A stretch of 64,000 nucleotides of DNA, taken from Nocardiopsis gilva YIM 90087. GTDB taxonomy: Bacteria > Actinomycetota > Actinomycetes > Streptosporangiales > Streptosporangiaceae. The notes below the pieces were generated by a model. The model was not told the origin of the DNA. It saw nothing but the letters and a program-made list of their open reading frames with translations, and did no database searches. The stretch covers positions 1,426,001 to 1,490,000 of the forward strand of contig NZ_CP022753.1 of assembly GCF_002263495.1 (NCBI RefSeq), read 5' to 3'. Positions 18,793 through 27,763 of the stretch are shown piece by piece (the first letter of the stretch is position 1; each line of letters begins with the position of its first letter). The translations under genes were made by a program, and so were the position numbers.

Positions 18793-19247
18793 TTCGCATG
18801 CCGGGCCAGGGCGGGCACCGGGTATCGCCCCAGGCACCGCCCGCTCACCGGCACGTCCGGATCCCGATTCCCGGGTGTCGGCTTCGCCACTTTCGGCTCG
18901 CGCCCGCGCAATACGGGACGTAGGGCCCATGACCGGGCAGTCGAAGGTCACTAATCGTCACGAATACCTATCCGACCAGGGACTTCTTCCTTTCTCTCGG
19001 TCCCGCAATTGCACCGATGACCTCGACTGATTCCGTCGATTGGCTCGGTTTCGCCCGCTTGCGCGTCATTGGTTCGATCTCAACCGGGGTAGGACACAGG
19101 GCCGGGGACGAAACACCAACGTGGATTGTCAGCGGGGATCCGGAACAATGCCTCACCATAGGTATGGGGTAAACAGGGCGTGGATCACTTTGCCGTCGGT
19201 TTGCCGTCGGTGGGTGCTGTGGACCCGGTTTGGGATGGGGAGGCGTG
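18793..19247 (+). promoter_or_regulatory. 455-bp leader region ahead of the type IV secretion module
   Basis: No gene is supported here. Base composition drops compared with ychF. A direct repeat TTTGCCGTCGG occurs twice in tandem near 19190-19212. GGGGAGG (19237-19243) is the ribosome site for the ATG at 19248. The main promoter of the conjugation gene cluster should lie here; I cannot pick out a reliable -35/-10 pair or an att-like repeat. Confidence 0.4.
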
Positions 19248-20216
19248 ATGGCTGGCAGGTCGACCGCGCGACGCGGTGGCGCGCCTGACGACACCGTGGC
19301 GGCCGACGACTACGACGGCGCCCAGGTCCCGGGGCGCGGCCCGCGCGCCGGATCCGGTGGTCGATGGTGGGTCTGGGTGGGGCGGGCCGTCCTGTGGGCC
19401 TTCATCATCGTGGTCATCTTCAACGGCCTGTGGATGCCCATCCGCGACAGCCTCGCCGAGCCCTCCGCCGAGCCCACGGCCGAGAGCGACGAACCGGACT
19501 TCCCCGAGAGCGCGGCCTCCGCCTTCGCGCTGCGGTTCGCCGAGACCTACCTGAACGCCAAGAAGGGCAAGGGGACCGAGCGCGCCGAGGAGCTCGCCGC
19601 GTTCGTACCCGACGGCAAGGTCGCCGAGCTCAACCTCTCCGGCGCCGAACTCACCGGTCGCGACATCCAGGTGGTCGGCGTCGACCCGCAGGACGACAAC
19701 AACGCCGTCGTCACCCTCAGCGCCGACATCAACGGCGACCCGATGCGCCTCGACGTCCCCGTCTACGCCGCCGACAACGGCGCCTCCCTCGTCGTCTCCG
19801 GCCGCCCCGCCCTCCTCGCGGCACCGGCCAAGGCCGAGCTGCCCGCCCCCAAGGGCGTCGAGAACGACTCCGGCACCCGCGACGAGCTGGAACCCCGCCT
19901 CAAGCGCTTCTTCGAGGCCTACGCCGAGACCCCCGAACACCTGCCCAGCTACCTGGCGGACGGCGCCCACGTGGCCCAGTTGCCTGCGGGCAGTCTGAAA
20001 TTCGCCGGATTGGAAGAACTGGTAGTTCCGGCGAAGACCGCGAACGGCAATGATGATGTACGACAGGCGACGGCCACGGTGAAGTGGCGGCTCGCGGGTG
20101 AGAAAGGGGATGACCCCGCGGAACTCACCCAGAGTTACCGATTGTCCGTGATCAAGGACGGCGACGACTGGAAGGTCCTGGATGTCCAGGGAGCGCCGGG
20201 GTCGTTCGGCAGGTAA
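19248..20216 (+). CDS. TcpC-like (VirB8-type) conjugal transfer protein
   Basis: The protein has 322 residues from the ATG at 19248 (MAGRSTARRGGAPDD), chosen because GGGGAGG precedes it. A cytoplasmic N-terminus is followed by one transmembrane helix (about 42-64, AVLWAFIIVVIFNGLWMP) and two NTF2-like halves outside (about 90-185 and 205-322), the arrangement of TcpC/Tn916 Orf13 proteins that scaffold Gram-positive conjugation channels. It opens a co-directional cluster with TcpE-, VirB4-, VirB6- and NlpC-type genes. Confidence 0.75.
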   Translation: MAGRSTARRGGAPDDTVAADDYDGAQVPGRGPRAGSGGRWWVWVGRAVLWAFIIVVIFNGLWMPIRDSLAEPSAEPTAESDEPDFPESAASAFALRFAETYLNAKKGKGTERAEELAAFVPDGKVAELNLSGAELTGRDIQVVGVDPQDDNNAVVTLSADINGDPMRLDVPVYAADNGASLVVSGRPALLAAPAKAELPAPKGVENDSGTRDELEPRLKRFFEAYAETPEHLPSYLADGAHVAQLPAGSLKFAGLEELVVPAKTANGNDDVRQATATVKWRLAGEKGDDPAELTQSYRLSVIKDGDDWKVLDVQGAPGSFGR

Positions 20217-20293
20217 CCGGACGGCTATCAGCGGACAATATCGGTCGAGCAGGGCAGTGACCAAGGAGTCGTGAACAAAAATGCAGTTCAGAC

Positions 20294-20647
20294 ATGAGGT
20301 ACGGGAGGATGGCGGCTAAGATGCTCCCCCTCGTGGACAATCTCGCCTACGCGTCTACGGACCTAGTGCGCAACACATATGACCTCGCGGGACCGCTCGT
20401 CCTCGCGACCAGTACAGATGCCCCGAACACGTCCGGGCTGGCCGATTTCCTCCGCGGCTTCTTCGGACCCCTGTTCCTGGTGATCGTGTCGGTGGTGGCC
20501 ATCTTCTTCCTGTTCACCAGGGAGATCACCCGGTTCGCGCAGTTCATCATTCTGGCGATCTTCATCGGAATCGTGTTCTACGTGCCGGGCATCATCGAGG
20601 TCACCGCCGTGGCCATCGCGCGCGCAATGGGCGTTTCGACCGAGTAG
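20294..20647 (+). CDS. Small two-helix membrane protein of the secretion module
   Basis: This is a 117-residue protein. Two long hydrophobic helices (about 56-77, FGPLFLVIVSVVAIFFLFTR, and 82-106, FAQFIILAIFIGIVFYVPGI) follow a polar N-terminus. The size and layout recall TcpD-like or VirB2/TrbC-like components of conjugation channels, but no diagnostic motif is visible. Internal ATGs at 20309 and 20321 are alternative starts; GGGAGG (20303-20308) suits the 20321 start. The stop is 12 bp before the next gene. Confidence 0.6.
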   Translation: MRYGRMAAKMLPLVDNLAYASTDLVRNTYDLAGPLVLATSTDAPNTSGLADFLRGFFGPLFLVIVSVVAIFFLFTREITRFAQFIILAIFIGIVFYVPGIIEVTAVAIARAMGVSTE

Positions 20648-20659
20648 GAGGCAGGGGAC

Positions 20660-23600
20660 GTGGACCTGCCCACGTACACCAACATCTGGCGCATCGAGAA
20701 GCGGCTGTACAAGCTCTACGATTTCCGACTGCCGCAGCCGGTCTCGGTCGTCTTCCTTGGTGTTCTCCTGGGCACGTATGCCATCTGGTTCGCGCTGCTC
20801 GCCGTCATCGGCGTGCCGTTCACGACCGATCCGCCCTGGCACGTGCTCTGGCTGGTCCCGCCCTTCGTCATCACCTTCTTCGCGACCCGACCGGTCATGG
20901 AAGGGAAGCGGCTCAGCGAGCTGGTGGTGTCGCAGGTCCGGTACATGGCCGAGGCCCGCGTCTACACCAGCCTCAGCCCGGAACGCGAGCCCACCGAGGT
21001 GCGGGTCGCGGTGCGCGTGTGGCACCGCGACCCCGCCGCGGGCCCGCTCCCAGTGATCCACAAGAAGACCGCGCACCAGCGGGACACGGTCCGCGCCGCG
21101 CAGGGCGCGCCCGCCCTGGCCGAGATCGAGCGGCCGGTGGAGCGCGACCGGGCGCGCACCAGTGTGGGGGGCGACGCCGTGAACCACGGCACCCCGGAGG
21201 CCGAGCCGCTGCCGACGCCGTCGGCGGCAGGACCCGCGGCATCCGTCCGTCCCCCGCGGGCCGCGCCACCGCTGGCACTCGACACCAAGCGAAAGCAGCG
21301 GCGTGAGATCGAGGACGACGAGCGGCCCCGCGCCGCCGAGCCCATCGCGTCCCCTGAGCCGGTGGAGTCGACCGAGCGCGTCGAGCCGATCAAGGAAGCC
21401 GAGGCCGCCCGTCCGCCAGCGCCCGTCCACTTCACCGAGGAGTCCGCGGATCGGCCCGCCCCCAAGCGCGGTGTGGGCCTGAGGGTCCTCAACTACTTCG
21501 GCTTCGCCCTGCCGAAACAGGACCGGCCCGCCCCCACCCACCCGGCAGGTCCGGAGCGGGCGGCCCGACCCGCCACCACGGACCGGGCCACCGACACCGA
21601 CCCCACCACCGCCGGGGCGCGGGGCGGCCCCATTCCCGGCCTCGACCTCACCGACCAGGACGACGACGGCCGCGCGGACCACGACGCCGAGTGGATCTCC
21701 GACCTCGGCAGCTCCTCCGGCCAGACGCCCTGGCCGCTGTCGTCCAAGGCCGCCTACGAGCGCGGCGACACCGGTCCGATGGCGCCGCTCGACGTGGATG
21801 ACGCGCGTGCCAGCGGCAAGGACACCGACGTCGCCGCCCGCCGCCGCGCCGAGGAGATGATGTCGGCCCCCGAACCGGCCCCATCGGAGGTGCCCGAGCC
21901 CGAGGAGCCGGCTGCGGAGGCACCTTCCGAGCAGGCCGAGGCAGAGATCGCGGAGCCCAGGGCCACCACGGAGCAGCCACAGGCAGCCCCCGAACCCGTG
22001 TCGGCCCGCGAGCTGCGCGCACCGGCCGGCCTCGCGCCCCAGCACCGGCTGCGTGCCCGGGCCCAGGCGGTCGAGGCCACCCGCCGCCTGGAACGCCGGC
22101 GTGCCACGCTCCTGGAGCCGACCCAGCCCAACCACGCCGCTTCGATCACGCCCGCAGAGCCCGAGCAGCCCTCGCCGTCCAGCGAGCCGACGCCCGAGGC
22201 CGCAGAGGCGGCACCATTCCACCCCGACGCGACATCCGACGCTCGGGACGACCTCCGGGAGCGGGAACGCGTGGCACCCCCGCCGCCGGTCGAGCGTGCC
22301 CATGGCCTGGGAGACCCCGCCTCTCCCGAAGAAAGCCACGAAGAGCCTGTGGATAAGAGTCCCCGCCGCCGCCCGCATGCGGCACCGTGGGACCTGCCCG
22401 TGTCCTCACACTTCTACGAACCGCGCGGCTCGAAGGAGACGCCGGATACGTCCGACGAGCCGCAGCCGACGGCCACCGACGACACCGAGGACAACGACGC
22501 ATCTCGCACCACAGGAGACGCCACGCGATCCGCAGACCAGGAACCCGCTCCGGCGGCTTCCTCCACCGGTAAGCCCTCGCTCGAACTCGACCACGGGACG
22601 GGCGAGCACAAAGACATGTCCGGTGTCCTGCGCGTCTTCTCCCCCCAGTCGGCCACCGACAGCTCCGAGAGCGACACCGCCACGGAAAGCGCTTCGTCCG
22701 CCACAGCCTCCACGGACGAGGAGCGCGACTCCACGACCGTCGAGTTCGAGGAGTCCGCCCCCGCTGTGGAGGGAGAGTTCGACTACGCCCCGGTCGCCGT
22801 GGACACCCCGGACATCTCCGAGACCCCGGCGACCGCGGACGACGAGCCGGACGCGTCCGCCGCACAGCACGCTCCGAAAGCCCACACGACACCTCGACCC
22901 GTGAGCGACGATACGACCGACTCCCGCCCGGAGGCCGCCGCGGCGGCGGACACCACCGAATCCGCCGAACGCCCCAGGAACGCCGCCGAGGCCGAGCGCC
23001 TGGAGGTCCTCGACCGTCACCTGAGCCGGACCGACACCCCGCCGCCCCCGCCGCCGCGCTTCGCCGACGCCGACGGGCCGAAGCCGCGTCCGCAGGTCGA
23101 CTGGTTCACCGACGACCCAGCCGCCACGGCGGCTCCGGCCAGCACCCAGCACAAAGACGCGAAGCAGCAGACGACTCCAGCGTCCACGACGTCCACACCC
23201 TCGACCGACACGCCCGCCGGTCAGCCGCGCCCGAAGCCAAGCGGCGACACCACGAGCGACAAGCGCGCCGCCCCCGCCGCATCCACCGCAGACGCCGCGG
23301 ACACCACACACGCCGCCCCCGACAGCAGCGGAGATCAGCCCGCTGCCGCCAACAAGCCGCCGCTGGAACTCGACCACGGCACCGGCGAACACGAGAGCTT
23401 CTCCGAGATCGGCGCCGCGCCGCGCCGCGCGACGCCCGCCGACCTGGAAGCCGCCGAAGCCGCCGCGCTCCGCTCTCGACAGCGCCAGAGCACCCGCGAC
23501 ACCGTGCCCGAGCAGAGCACCGACGCACCGACCAGCACCTCGGACGCATCCGCGGATTCCGCCCCGACTCCCGCCCCCGCTCCCGAGCGCCCGGCGGCGT

Positions 23601-25093
23601 CCGCTTCGGATGCGCACCCGCGTGAACGCGTCACTCCACGTGAGAAGAAGCCCGACACCGTCAGCACTGCGAAGTCCGACACCGGGCGGTCCGAACGCCT
23701 GTCCCGCAGCATGCGGTCGAACCCGACCGGCGGCACCCCCGCCATCGGCGCGCACCCGGAGAAGTCCGAGAGCGGTAGGACGCCGTCGCCACGCCGCTCC
23801 ACACCGCGCCCGGTCGGTCCCATCCAGCGCACCCCCACGACGAGCGGCAAGCGCCCGGAGGGCCACGGCCCGCGCGATGCGCACCACGTCGACGACGGCG
23901 TGTTCAACCGGGTCGCGCAGAACGCGCGGCGGATCAGCGACCTCTTCGGCACCACACCGCCGGGGCAGCCCCCGGAACACACCGGGGAAGCGACCGACGA
24001 CGCCAAGGGCGTCGCCTCCGGCACCGGCACGCCCGCGGGCGAGGGGCAGGACAAGCCGACCCTGCAGCTCGATCACGGCACCGGCGAGCAGGCCAGCCTG
24101 ACGGACACCCCGCACGGCACGCCCGCGCGGCACGACGACGCCTCCGGCCATACCGAGGACACGCCCACCGCGGGCGGGACGCGGGGCTGGCGGCGCCTGG
24201 CCCGCGTCGTCACCGGCGGCTCCACGGTGCCGCAGCGCTCGGACCTGTCCGAGGAGGACGTCGAGCGCCTGCGCACGCCGCTGCGCGGGACACGCCGGGT
24301 CGTCGTGCTGGGCTGCACCGGCGGGGCCGGGCAGACGGTCACCACGCTCATGCTCGGCCACACGCTCGCCGCGCACCGCGACGAACGGGTCGTGGCGGTC
24401 GACGTCAACCCGGGGTTGAACGCCCTCTCCCGCCGCGTGCGGACGGAGACGCCCGAGACCCTCACCTCCCTCCTTGCCAACGCCGACTCCGTGCACGGCT
24501 ACCTCGGCATGCGCAAGTACACGTCCCAGGCCAAGAGCGGGCTGGAGGTCGTGTCGACGCTCGACGACCCCTACGTGCAGACGCTCGACGACCGCGACTA
24601 CGCCGGACTGACCAGCCTGCTGGCGAACTACTACGGGCTCACCCTGCTCGACCCAGCGGCGACCGGGGTCGCGCGGGCCCTGCCCATCGCCGACGGGCTG
24701 GTGCTCGTGGCCCCGGCGAGCGCGGACGCCGCGCGCGCCGTGGACATGACGTTCGAGTGGCTGGACGGGCACGGATACGCGAGCCTGCGCATGCGGGCCG
24801 TGGTCGTGGTCAACGGGGTGAGCAAGCGCAGCCTCGGGGATGTGGACGACGCCGAGCGGGTGGCGCGCGGGCGCTGTCGGGCGATCGTGCGGGTGCCGTG
24901 GGACGACCACCTGGCGGCGGGAAAGATCGTGGACGTCACGGCGCTGCGGGCCACCACACGGCGCGCGCACGCGGCGCTCGGCGGCGTTCTGCTCCACGGC
25001 CTCAACGGCGGCGCCGGATCCGGCCGGGCACCTGCCGGCCCTGGCCACGGCCCCGGCACCGGTACACGCGCACCCTCGGGAGCCCGCCGGTGA
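20660..25093 (+). CDS. TcpE-like protein fused to a ParA/MinD-like pseudo-ATPase by a giant linker
   Basis: This is a 1,477-residue protein from the GTG at 20660, preceded by AGGAGG. Residues 1-110 are a TcpE-type membrane domain (YTNIWRIEKRLYKLYDFRLP, two helices, then KRLSELVVSQVRYM). Residues about 125-1195 are low-complexity (Pro, Glu, Asp, Thr, Ala, Arg). The LDHGTGE motif recurs at residues 638, 899 and 1132. The C-terminus (about 1205-1440) is MinD/ParA-like: VVVLGCTGGAGQTVTTLMLG keeps the P-loop outline, but the Walker-A lysine position is Q1225. I infer a membrane-tethered scaffold that recruits a ParA-like module to the channel. The fusion is in one unbroken frame. Confidence 0.7.
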   Translation: MDLPTYTNIWRIEKRLYKLYDFRLPQPVSVVFLGVLLGTYAIWFALLAVIGVPFTTDPPWHVLWLVPPFVITFFATRPVMEGKRLSELVVSQVRYMAEARVYTSLSPEREPTEVRVAVRVWHRDPAAGPLPVIHKKTAHQRDTVRAAQGAPALAEIERPVERDRARTSVGGDAVNHGTPEAEPLPTPSAAGPAASVRPPRAAPPLALDTKRKQRREIEDDERPRAAEPIASPEPVESTERVEPIKEAEAARPPAPVHFTEESADRPAPKRGVGLRVLNYFGFALPKQDRPAPTHPAGPERAARPATTDRATDTDPTTAGARGGPIPGLDLTDQDDDGRADHDAEWISDLGSSSGQTPWPLSSKAAYERGDTGPMAPLDVDDARASGKDTDVAARRRAEEMMSAPEPAPSEVPEPEEPAAEAPSEQAEAEIAEPRATTEQPQAAPEPVSARELRAPAGLAPQHRLRARAQAVEATRRLERRRATLLEPTQPNHAASITPAEPEQPSPSSEPTPEAAEAAPFHPDATSDARDDLRERERVAPPPPVERAHGLGDPASPEESHEEPVDKSPRRRPHAAPWDLPVSSHFYEPRGSKETPDTSDEPQPTATDDTEDNDASRTTGDATRSADQEPAPAASSTGKPSLELDHGTGEHKDMSGVLRVFSPQSATDSSESDTATESASSATASTDEERDSTTVEFEESAPAVEGEFDYAPVAVDTPDISETPATADDEPDASAAQHAPKAHTTPRPVSDDTTDSRPEAAAAADTTESAERPRNAAEAERLEVLDRHLSRTDTPPPPPPRFADADGPKPRPQVDWFTDDPAATAAPASTQHKDAKQQTTPASTTSTPSTDTPAGQPRPKPSGDTTSDKRAAPAASTADAADTTHAAPDSSGDQPAAANKPPLELDHGTGEHESFSEIGAAPRRATPADLEAAEAAALRSRQRQSTRDTVPEQSTDAPTSTSDASADSAPTPAPAPERPAASASDAHPRERVTPREKKPDTVSTAKSDTGRSERLSRSMRSNPTGGTPAIGAHPEKSESGRTPSPRRSTPRPVGPIQRTPTTSGKRPEGHGPRDAHHVDDGVFNRVAQNARRISDLFGTTPPGQPPEHTGEATDDAKGVASGTGTPAGEGQDKPTLQLDHGTGEQASLTDTPHGTPARHDDASGHTEDTPTAGGTRGWRRLARVVTGGSTVPQRSDLSEEDVERLRTPLRGTRRVVVLGCTGGAGQTVTTLMLGHTLAAHRDERVVAVDVNPGLNALSRRVRTETPETLTSLLANADSVHGYLGMRKYTSQAKSGLEVVSTLDDPYVQTLDDRDYAGLTSLLANYYGLTLLDPAATGVARALPIADGLVLVAPASADAARAVDMTFEWLDGHGYASLRMRAVVVVNGVSKRSLGDVDDAERVARGRCRAIVRVPWDDHLAAGKIVDVTALRATTRRAHAALGGVLLHGLNGGAGSGRAPAGPGHGPGTGTRAPSGARR

Positions 25094-25128
25094 CCCCCGC
25101 CCGCACCGCACCCCACCGCCCTCCTCTG

Positions 25129-25190
25129 GCCGATCCCGGAAGAGAGCGCCGAACCCGAGCGGATGGGCGGCGTTCTCTCCCAAGATCGGC
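25129..25190. repeat. 23-bp imperfect inverted repeat between the TcpE fusion and VirB4 genes
   Basis: Arms 25129-25151 and 25168-25190 pair at 19 of 23 positions (GCCGATC at the outer ends, CGCCG at the inner ends), with a 16-base loop. It fills the 160-bp gap between two genes of one cluster and could be an attenuator, processing site or partial terminator that sets the amount of downstream mRNA. Confidence 0.55.
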
Positions 25191-25253
25191 GGAAGAGGGG
25201 AAAGGACCGCGCTGCAGCACCACCCACGGCACCATCACCAAGGAGGGCACCCG

Positions 25254-27761
25254 ATGAACGGCAGCAGGAGTGGCAGCCGCCTGGCGGTCCGCTACTTCGA
25301 CGACCGCATCCTGCTCAGCGACGCGGAAGCCTGGGCCTACTTCCGGCTGCCCAAGGTCTCCTACGAGTTCTCCACCCCCGAGGAACGCGAAGCCCTCGCC
25401 ACCAACATCACCATCGCCCTCGCCGCCATCCGGATGGACGACGCCGAGGTCCACCTGCGCGTCGCCCACCGCACCTACCCGGCCGCCGAGTGGGCTACCA
25501 AGCTCGACGCGACCTCCGACTCCGGTCCCGGCTGGTTCGACTACCTCGACGAGATGTACCGGCACGTGTGGGCCAAGGACTTCTGGACCAAGGAGGTCTA
25601 CCTCGGCGTGCGGCTCGGCCAGCGCGGCGGGGTGCGCGGGCAGTTCAGCCAGGGTGTCTTCGCCCAGCTGTTCAACGCCTACCAGCGCACCGAGCAGGTG
25701 CTGGGCATGGAGGACGACGCGATCGACGACCGCGAGATCGCCCGCTGGACCGACCAGTCCGAGCGCCTCGGCCGGGCGCTGGCGGCCAGTTCGCTGCACG
25801 CCCGCCACGCCACCTCCGACCAGCTCGCCTGGCTCATCCGGCACGCCGTGACCGGGACGATCGAGGAACCCCGTACTTCGGCCACCGACCGCCGCACCTG
25901 GGGCAAGGGGGAGATCGAGCAGCTCGTCGAGGGCGTGATCCAGAACGGGCGCTCGATGCTCCGCCTCGACCAGCCCTCCGGCTCCACCTACGTCGCCTAC
26001 CTCTCCTTCTCCCGGTTCCCCGACCTGATGCCGTTCCCCGACGGCGAGCCGTGGCTGCACTTCTCCGACGCGCTGCCGTTCCCCGTTGAGCTCAGCCTGC
26101 GGATGAAGCTCATCCCGCCGGCCAAGGCCAGCAAGGACGTCGGCCGCAAGCTCGCCCACGCCCGCGACATGGACGCGCACATCCGCGAGGCCGGGGCCGA
26201 CCTGCCCATCGCGCTCGCCGAGCAGATCGACGCCGCGCGCATGCTGGAGCACGGCATCACCAAGGAGCGGCTGCCGTTCGTCTACGGCTGGCACCGGCTG
26301 ATGGTGTCGGCGCCCACCGAGGACCTTCTCAACCAGCGGGTGGAGGCGGTGGTGGAGCACTACCGCGACATCGGCATCGACGTCACCAACTCCACGGGCG
26401 ACCAGTTCGCGCTGTTCCTGGAGTCCATGCCGGGCGACCGGATCCGGCTCAACGCCTACGCCCAGCGTCAGCCGCTGCGCACGATCGCCGGGGGGATGCC
26501 GACCGCCACCGTCGAGGTGGGCGACCGGCACGACCCGGGCGCGGGCGGAGGCGGCTGGACCGGGCCCTACATCGGGGAAACCCTCGGACGGGCGCGCTCG
26601 ATCGTGCACTTCGACCCGATGGTCGCGGCGGCGCGCAACCGGCCCACGGCCATCGCCATCACCGGGGAGCCGGGCGGTGGGAAGACGACCCTGGCGCTCC
26701 TCCTCATCCACCAGCTCGCCTTACGCGGCGTGACGGTGGCGGCCATCGACCCCAAGGGCGACGCCGAGTCCCTCGTCCGCCTCCTCCAGCGGCGCGGGCG
26801 CAAGGCGCGGATCATGTCCCTGGGATCGGCCGAGCCCGGCCTGCTCGACCCGTTCTCCTTCGGCGACGACCTCGCGGCGCAGAAGACGATGGCCACCGAA
26901 ACCCTTCGCCTGCTCCTGCCCAGAATGAGCGAAGAGCGGGAGTCGGCCATGATCCAGGCGGTGGCCGCCGTCGCCAACCAGCCGCGGCCCAGCCTCGACA
27001 AGGTCGTCCAGTTCCTGGAGGACTCCGACGACGCGGCGTCGCGCAACCTGGGGGCGGTGCTGCGCTCCATGTCGGAGATGCGGCTGGCGAGCCTGTGCTT
27101 CGACCCCCAGGGCGACACCCAGATCGACACCGAGGGGTGGACCACGGTCTTCACCCTCGGCGGGCTCACGCTGCCCGACTCCACCATCCAGCGTGACGAC
27201 TACTCCTACGAGCAGCGGCTCAGCGTGGCCCTGCTCTACCTGGTCAGCCAGTTCGCCCGGAGACTCATGAACGGGCTCGACCGCCACCTGCCCAAGGCCA
27301 TCTTCCTGGACGAGGCCTGGGCCGTGACCTCGACACCGGAGGGCGCCAAGCTGGTGCCCGAGGTGTCGCGCATGGGGCGGTCGCGCAACACCGCGCTGAT
27401 TCTGGTCAGCCAGAACGCGGGTGACCTGCTCAACGAGCAGGTGACCAACTGCCTGTCCAGCGTGTTCACCTTTCGGTCGACCGAACGCCACGAGGTCGAG
27501 AGCGTCATGGCCCTGCTCGGGGTTGAGCCCTCCGAGGACCACATGGGCATGCTGCGCAACCTCGGCAACGGCGAGTGCATCTTCCGCGACCTGGACGGCC
27601 GCGCGGGACGTATCGCCGTCGACCTGGTGTCCGAGGAGCTGCTGCGGTGGCTCGACACCAACCCGACACGCCAGAGGCCCGACGCGGACGACGATGGCGG
27701 TACCGACAGTGCCCTGGTGGGTACCGGTGGCAGTGGTATCGGGACCACAAGGCAGGAGTAG
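25254..27761 (+). CDS. VirB4/TcpF-type conjugation ATPase
   Basis: This is an 835-residue protein from the ATG at 25254, with AGGAGG at 25241-25246. The N-terminal 400 residues are a VirB4-like domain. The ATPase core has Walker A GEPGGGKTTLALLL (K477) and Walker B KAIFLDEAW (D686), followed by SRMGRSRNTALILVSQNAGD. It should power assembly or translocation at the cytoplasmic face of the channel. A VirB6-like gene follows after 2 bases, so the two are translationally linked. Confidence 0.9.
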   Translation: MNGSRSGSRLAVRYFDDRILLSDAEAWAYFRLPKVSYEFSTPEEREALATNITIALAAIRMDDAEVHLRVAHRTYPAAEWATKLDATSDSGPGWFDYLDEMYRHVWAKDFWTKEVYLGVRLGQRGGVRGQFSQGVFAQLFNAYQRTEQVLGMEDDAIDDREIARWTDQSERLGRALAASSLHARHATSDQLAWLIRHAVTGTIEEPRTSATDRRTWGKGEIEQLVEGVIQNGRSMLRLDQPSGSTYVAYLSFSRFPDLMPFPDGEPWLHFSDALPFPVELSLRMKLIPPAKASKDVGRKLAHARDMDAHIREAGADLPIALAEQIDAARMLEHGITKERLPFVYGWHRLMVSAPTEDLLNQRVEAVVEHYRDIGIDVTNSTGDQFALFLESMPGDRIRLNAYAQRQPLRTIAGGMPTATVEVGDRHDPGAGGGGWTGPYIGETLGRARSIVHFDPMVAAARNRPTAIAITGEPGGGKTTLALLLIHQLALRGVTVAAIDPKGDAESLVRLLQRRGRKARIMSLGSAEPGLLDPFSFGDDLAAQKTMATETLRLLLPRMSEERESAMIQAVAAVANQPRPSLDKVVQFLEDSDDAASRNLGAVLRSMSEMRLASLCFDPQGDTQIDTEGWTTVFTLGGLTLPDSTIQRDDYSYEQRLSVALLYLVSQFARRLMNGLDRHLPKAIFLDEAWAVTSTPEGAKLVPEVSRMGRSRNTALILVSQNAGDLLNEQVTNCLSSVFTFRSTERHEVESVMALLGVEPSEDHMGMLRNLGNGECIFRDLDGRAGRIAVDLVSEELLRWLDTNPTRQRPDADDDGGTDSALVGTGGSGIGTTRQE

Positions 27762-27763
27762 CG

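Noticed and set aside
20363-25183. Two very long minus-strand frames opposite the TcpE-ParA fusion
   Set aside because: They mirror the low-complexity linker and show no start signals or domains.
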